Positions 59,880-64,000 of a stretch of 64,000 bases of DNA are shown piece by piece. The notes under the pieces are model-generated. The model was not told the origin of the DNA. It saw only the letters and a program-made list of their open reading frames with translations, and searched no databases. The first letter of the stretch is position 1, and each line of letters opens with the position of its first letter. Both the position numbers and the translations under genes were made by a program. The DNA is taken from positions 52,957-116,956 of the forward strand of contig CADEEV010000012.1 of NCBI GenBank assembly GCA_902826455.1, given 5' to 3'. Origin of the DNA: an uncultured Acidobacteriota bacterium. GTDB taxonomy: Bacteria; Acidobacteriota; Vicinamibacteria; Fen-336.

Positions 59880-61957
59880 CCGAGGACGAGTTCCGGGCCG
59901 ACCTGCTGGCCGCAAGATCATCCCGGGCTGAGACTCACGCAACAGGGCTCCGCGAGGCGTTCATAGCGGAGGTTCTCGATAGGCTGCGTGAGGCTGGAGA
60001 GGTACCCGAAGCAGAAATCTGTGGCGAGAAGGTTGAGGGACGCCGCGGTCGCCGCCTTGAGATGGACGCCTTCACCTTCGATGACGCCGACGACTCGCTC
60101 CACCTCTTCATTGCCATATATGACGGCGGACAAGAGATGCCCGCGAGAATCAATCTCTCCGAGGCTCGCGACCAAGGATTCAACCGTCTCTTAGCTGTGT
60201 TTGAGCAAGCCGTTGATGGCTGGCTGACGGCGAACATTGAGGAGAGTCGGCCACTCTGGGCACTCGCTCGCAGGCTAGAGAATAGCAAGCCATCGGCAGT
60301 GCGCCTTCACGTCGTCACGGATCGCATGGTGAGCGAGCGTTTGCGCGAGATTCCCCAGCAAGCGGCCGGCCACGTGTCAGTTACCCTCCAAATCTGGGAT
60401 GTGACTCGTCTTCGAAGGATCCACGAGGCTCAAAACGCCCGTGACGATCTATTCGTTGACCTGACTGCTCTTCCAGGCGGCGGGCTTCCTGTCTTGCCGG
60501 CGGCTGTGGGAGTAGGTGACTACGAAGCGTACCTAGCGGTTGTGCCCGGCGAGTTCCTTGCTGACGTCTACATTCGCCATGGCAGTCGCCTCTTAGAGGG
60601 CAATGTTAGGACCTTTCTTGGACGTCGCGCCAAGACCAACCAGGGGATCGCCACAACATTAACGAAGGAGCCGGCTCGCTTTTTCGCCTACAACAACGGC
60701 ATCGCCACAACGGCGTCGGCGGTTACCCGGATCGATGGTCCAGGGAACACCGACATCCTGACCGGCGTGAACGATCTGCAGATTGTGAACGGCGCCCAGA
60801 CGACGGCATCGCTAGCAGCGTTGCGACTCGAAGGAAAAGTGTCCCTCGCCTCGGTTTTCGTTCCAATGAAGCTTTCCGTCGTGGCCCCCGAAATGGCGGG
60901 AGGATTGGTCCAAGAGATCTCGCGGTGCGCGAACACGCAGAATGCAATTCGGCCGAGCGATTTTTTTGCGAATCACCCGTTCCACCTGCGCATGGAGGAG
61001 ATTTCCAGACGAATCCTTGCTCCTTCGGTTGGCGGTTCCCAGGTACAGACGCACTGGTACTACGAGAGGGCACGTGGCCAGCACCTAAATGACCAGGCGA
61101 CGCGAACAACGGCCGCCAAGAGGGATCAGTTCTTGAGGTCGAATCCTCGCGGCCAAGTGATCACCAAGACAGACCTGGCGAAGGTAGAGAGTTGCTTCGA
61201 TCTGATGCCTGATGTTGCGTGCAAGGGCGCCGAGAAGGCTTTCGACGCATTTGCTGATCACGTGGCCACAGAGTGGCTGGATGAGTCCAAGAGGAGCGTA
61301 TATAGCGACGACTGGTACCGTGGTGCAGCGGCCCGAACGATCCTGTTTCGCACAACTGAGGCACTCGTCTCGGGAGCGGCGTGGTACGAAAGCGGTAGGG
61401 GATATCGGGCCCAGATCGTGGCCTATTCGACCGCAAGGCTGGCCGCACTTGCGATAAGAAGATCTGGCGGCGGCCGGCTCGACTACTTGAAGGTCTGGAG
61501 CGCACAAGCAGCCGGCAAGATTCTAGAGCGGCAACTGCTTGCTATTGCGGAGATCATGAACCAAGTCCTGTGGTCGCCGCCGCAGTCGGGTCAGAACATC
61601 TCCGAGTGGGCCAAGCAACAAGCGTGCAGGAAGCGTGCACTCGAAACCGAGGTCCCGGTAGTGCCCGGTTTCGATGCTCTTCTGGTGGAGAGAGCTGAAG
61701 TACGGATTGCAGCGCGGGAACAACGCGAGGGACAGCGTGTGGCAGATGGCCTAGCTCAGGTCACGGAAGTGATCGCGCTCGGTGTGCCCTACTGGCGCCG
61801 CTTGCGAACGTTTGCACTCACCAAGAAACTCGCCTCGAGCGAGGAGGATGCCATCTTGGCTATCGTGTGTGTGCCCCGCAAAGTGCCGGCTGATTGGCAA
61901 GCGGCCAAGATCCTTCTCGTCAAGACGAGGTGCGAAGCGGAAGGCTTCGAAGGGTAG
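59861..61957 (+). CDS. AIPR (abortive infection phage resistance) family protein
   Basis: A 698-residue protein. AIPR hallmarks are VRTFLGRRAKTNQGI, FFAYNNGIATTASAV and VNDLQIVNGAQTTASL, followed by EISRCANTQNAIRPSDFFANHPFHLRMEEI. The N-terminal 200 residues include a possible second PD-(D/E)XK-like region (RRLEMDAFTFDDADDSLHLFIAIY). Members of the AIPR family occur in phage-resistance loci. ATG 59861 lies 19 bases inside the DUF4420 gene, so all four genes of this operon are coupled. Confidence 0.88.
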   Translation: MAERQVTEDEFRADLLAARSSRAETHATGLREAFIAEVLDRLREAGEVPEAEICGEKVEGRRGRRLEMDAFTFDDADDSLHLFIAIYDGGQEMPARINLSEARDQGFNRLLAVFEQAVDGWLTANIEESRPLWALARRLENSKPSAVRLHVVTDRMVSERLREIPQQAAGHVSVTLQIWDVTRLRRIHEAQNARDDLFVDLTALPGGGLPVLPAAVGVGDYEAYLAVVPGEFLADVYIRHGSRLLEGNVRTFLGRRAKTNQGIATTLTKEPARFFAYNNGIATTASAVTRIDGPGNTDILTGVNDLQIVNGAQTTASLAALRLEGKVSLASVFVPMKLSVVAPEMAGGLVQEISRCANTQNAIRPSDFFANHPFHLRMEEISRRILAPSVGGSQVQTHWYYERARGQHLNDQATRTTAAKRDQFLRSNPRGQVITKTDLAKVESCFDLMPDVACKGAEKAFDAFADHVATEWLDESKRSVYSDDWYRGAAARTILFRTTEALVSGAAWYESGRGYRAQIVAYSTARLAALAIRRSGGGRLDYLKVWSAQAAGKILERQLLAIAEIMNQVLWSPPQSGQNISEWAKQQACRKRALETEVPVVPGFDALLVERAEVRIAAREQREGQRVADGLAQVTEVIALGVPYWRRLRTFALTKKLASSEEDAILAIVCVPRKVPADWQAAKILLVKTRCEAEGFEG

Positions 61958-61960
61958 GCG

Positions 61961-62010
61961 ACCCCCGAACGATAGAGGCATCGCGGGCCACAGCGCCTAG
62001 CATCGGGGGT
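61961..62010. repeat. Inverted repeat between convergent AIPR and vsr genes
   Basis: ACCCCCGA (61961-61968) and TCGGGGGT (62003-62010) are perfect 8-base complements separated by 34 bases. They lie in the 91-base convergent gap and could form part of a bidirectional terminator; the loop is long and there is no T tract. Confidence 0.3.
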
Positions 62011-62048
62011 GATGACCTCAGAACTCGCCCCGACTACTGCGCCAACAC

Positions 62049-62588
62049 CTACCACTTGCGGGTTTGACGCCGATACTTCACGAGACGCTTGCGATCGGGA
62101 GAGAGGAGGGAGACGAGAGTTCGTTGTTCCCAAGAGCCGCTGCTGTCTAACGGTTGTGTCTTCATGACGCGCCACGCCGTCGGCCGTCTTGGTCGTTGTT
62201 TGGTCAGCACAGCTTCGACCTGGGCCAGTGCCTTCGCCGGCGCTGCTAAGACCTCATGCTCCCAAAGACGCACCACATACCATCCGAGAGTGGTCAAGGT
62301 TTTCGATTGGCGACAGTCTCGCGCCACGTTCTCACGCAGCTTGCGCGCCCAGAAACCTCCACGGGACCGAGGCCGAACGTAGTGTTCCGGACAGCCATGC
62401 CAGAAGCATCCATCCACAAACACGACAGTCCTGTGTTTGGAGAACACTAGATCTGGTCGGCCGGGCAGGCCTCGCTTGTGCAATCGGTATCGGAAGCCCC
62501 GAGCCCACAACAAGCACCGAAGCCGTCGCTCCGGGAGAGTGTTCTTCCCCCGAATCCTGGACATCTGCTCAGACCGTGTCAGCCCCAC
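62049..62588 (-). CDS. vsr: Very short patch repair endonuclease (Vsr)
   Basis: A 179-residue Vsr family nuclease, which nicks at T:G mismatches left by deamination of 5-methylcytosine. The N-terminal RSEQMSRIRGKNTLPE is classical, then GRPDLVFSKHRTVVFVDGCFWHGCPEHY with Asp46 and His64 as catalytic residues. GFWARKLRENVARD and LGWYVVRLWEHEV follow. GTG start at 62588, two bases after the methyltransferase stop. The C-terminal 40 residues are longer than in E. coli Vsr. Same strand and order (methyltransferase then vsr) as in dcm-vsr. Confidence 0.93.
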   Translation of the reverse strand: MGLTRSEQMSRIRGKNTLPERRLRCLLWARGFRYRLHKRGLPGRPDLVFSKHRTVVFVDGCFWHGCPEHYVRPRSRGGFWARKLRENVARDCRQSKTLTTLGWYVVRLWEHEVLAAPAKALAQVEAVLTKQRPRRPTAWRVMKTQPLDSSGSWEQRTLVSLLSPDRKRLVKYRRQTRKW

Positions 62589-62590
62589 GA

Positions 62591-64000
62591 TCAGGCTTCT
62601 AGGAGCGCAGCCTGCCACCGCCCGCCGCGCTCGGATCGCAAGCCGTGTGCGGCTAGCTCGAGCTCTTTGAGCTGGTCGAAAAGGTTGGACGCGATGGCCC
62701 GTGCCAGAAGCGGGGGCACCGCGTTTCCTATCTGTCGGAACTGGTCGCCGAAGTTCCCCGAGAACTCGAAGAAGTCGGGGAACGACTGCAGGCGCGCCGC
62801 TTCCCGGATCGAAAGGGTACGTGCCTGGGCGCTGTCGTAGTGGATGTGGGAATACGAATCCTTCGAAAGGTGAGCCGTAAGGGTCCACGATGGCATGTCG
62901 GGTCGAAGCTTGGCCCATTTGTCCTCGAAGGCATCGTTCCGATAGGGCGGAATGAAGCTACGCCTGAGATCTTCGTACTTCTGGGTGCCAGCTTTGGGTC
63001 CGCATCCAGAGGCGCGCAACCCGGCAAGGTGTTCCTGAAAGAGGCCTTGGGCAATGGCAAGAGCCCGCGGATAGCGATCGCCGTGCGCCATCTCCTGAAA
63101 GATCCTGAAGTCGCGCGGGGTCCAGCGATACCAATTGCCGCTGACGGTTTCTGCGGCAGGCCGAATTGGCCAGTCACGAAGCGCCTTAACCCAAGGTGAA
63201 GGAGCGCGTCTCAGCGGAAGGCGCTGCTCTCTTGGCTTCTGGCCGTTGAGGTGCCCCGTCTGCCTGGGGAGATCTCCCAGTGCATCCATGGTGGTCACGG
63301 CAGGTAGCAGTCGCGCTGCGCGAGCAATCTGTGGTCCCCAGAGCATCCTCGGATCCTCTGGTAGCGAGTTCATCTCCGGAAATTCTTCGCGGACTTCGTG
63401 CGTTCTCGGCGGCGCAGTGGGGACGGCATTGGGGCCAAGGTCGGAGCGAAGTCCAACAAAGAAGATCCGCCACCGCTCCTGAGGGACGCCGTACCAGGCC
63501 GCGTTCAGGATGAAGTAGCGGACGTTGTAGAGGTACTCGAATCGTCGCTCCGCGTCTTCGGCGATACGCACTGCCATGTCGATCCCGAGGTGGTCCCTGA
63601 GTCCAGGCACGTTCTCCATGACAAAAGCCTTGGGGCGCGCCGCGAGGACGACGTTGAGGAACCGATCGTAGAGCTCGTTGCGATCCGGGTTTCTGGCCCC
63701 ACGGCTGGCAAAATCGGCCTCGCTGACGAGGCTGCGCTGCTTGGCTCGCCCGATCCTCGAGAAGCCCTGGCAAGGCGGCCCACCGACCACGATGTCCGGC
63801 TGGGCGGGGAGCTGGTCGAGGAGCTCGCGTGGCGAGATCCTTGTGATGTCGCCACCCTTGCCATTCTTGCCTGGGCCGCCACCAAAGACGGTCGGCATGT
63901 CCGCGGCGAATGCCTGGCGGAAGGTTTCGGACGACGCCGAATCGATCTCCACGGCACCAACCGTCTTGGCTCCAGCGGCCTGGAAGCCCAGCGCCATACC
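62591..64000 (-). CDS. DNA (cytosine-5) methyltransferase, N-terminus cut by window
   Basis: At least 469 residues of a C5 cytosine methyltransferase. Motif I is cut (GG before MALGFQAAGA; the last codon in the window is GGT). Motif IV VGGPPCQGFSRIG holds the catalytic Cys, motif VI is FVMENVPG, motif VIII is PQERWRIFFVG, and motif X is QIGNAVPP. The target recognition region lies roughly at visible residues 250-370; its specificity cannot be read. It faces the four-gene operon and would mark self DNA for it (inference). Confidence 0.93.
   Translation of the reverse strand, partial: GMALGFQAAGAKTVGAVEIDSASSETFRQAFAADMPTVFGGGPGKNGKGGDITRISPRELLDQLPAQPDIVVGGPPCQGFSRIGRAKQRSLVSEADFASRGARNPDRNELYDRFLNVVLAARPKAFVMENVPGLRDHLGIDMAVRIAEDAERRFEYLYNVRYFILNAAWYGVPQERWRIFFVGLRSDLGPNAVPTAPPRTHEVREEFPEMNSLPEDPRMLWGPQIARAARLLPAVTTMDALGDLPRQTGHLNGQKPREQRLPLRRAPSPWVKALRDWPIRPAAETVSGNWYRWTPRDFRIFQEMAHGDRYPRALAIAQGLFQEHLAGLRASGCGPKAGTQKYEDLRRSFIPPYRNDAFEDKWAKLRPDMPSWTLTAHLSKDSYSHIHYDSAQARTLSIREAARLQSFPDFFEFSGNFGDQFRQIGNAVPPLLARAIASNLFDQLKELELAAHGLRSERGGRWQAALLEA

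Noticed and set aside
62589..62918. N-terminal extension of the vsr frame by 110 codons
   Set aside because: It lies inside the methyltransferase gene; Vsr proteins begin near the RSEQMSRIRGKNT motif, which the GTG at 62588 supplies.
1..64000. CRISPR arrays, tRNA/rRNA genes, insertion sequences
   Set aside because: I looked for regularly spaced repeats, cloverleaf-like segments and transposase motifs and saw none.

Overview
The window is very GC-rich (about 70% by eye over the first 54 kb) and almost gap-free. No intergenic stretch exceeds 300 bases, and most neighbouring genes overlap by 1-4 bases. A gingipain-type C25 peptidase, radical SAM/PqqD/HPrK-like peptide-maturation genes, lipopolysaccharide-type export and outer-membrane proteins point to a Gram-negative soil or sediment bacterium. 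An acidobacterial lineage is my best guess, by inference only; there is no rRNA or other marker in the window.

Region 1 (1-16071) is a surface-polysaccharide locus on the + strand. It holds a Wzt-type ABC exporter ATPase (cut by the window edge), TylF- and FkbM-type methyltransferases, and five glycosyltransferases. A CDP-deoxyhexose pathway (RfbF, RfbG, a 3,5-epimerase-like protein and an SDR) follows, with a Wzy-like polymerase, a carbamoyltransferase and a WecA/TagO-like initiating transferase. Most genes overlap by ATGA/GTGA junctions.

Region 2 (16075-24731) continues without a break into a probable RiPP (ribosomally made, modified peptide) locus: an S26-like peptidase, an HPr-kinase-like protein, a PqqD-like leader-binding protein and a radical SAM/SPASM enzyme. 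A 55-residue gene on the opposite strand (18734-18901) looks like the precursor peptide. It lies just downstream of a 1513-residue secreted C25 cysteine peptidase, and an NTP_transf_5-type nucleotidyltransferase diverges on the far side. The precursor is too short for a usual ORF cut-off and is the most likely undescribed item here.

Region 3 (24740-54514) is mixed core and accessory chromosome: cyclophilin, O-antigen ligase-like protein, ATP-grasp enzyme, Na+/H+ antiporter, putrescine aminotransferase with an attenuator-like leader, beta-lactamase-fold hydrolase, PAS protein, asparaginase-type Ntn hydrolase, 5'-nucleotidase family, and a polyamine ABC transporter with a PotC-PotD fusion. Cytochrome c, PmbA/TldE, a glycosidase-like protein, an SDR with a zinc ribbon, LOG-family protein, TruA, a HAD phosphatase and a TPR protein complete it.

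Region 4 (54732-64000) is clearly less GC-rich and forms a defence island. Four overlapping + strand genes encode a GHKL ATPase, a Z1-domain SF2-like ATPase, a PD-(D/E)XK/DUF4420 nuclease-like protein and an AIPR protein. They converge on a C5 DNA methyltransferase (cut by the window end) and a Vsr endonuclease. This looks like a complete methylation-linked restriction or anti-phage system.
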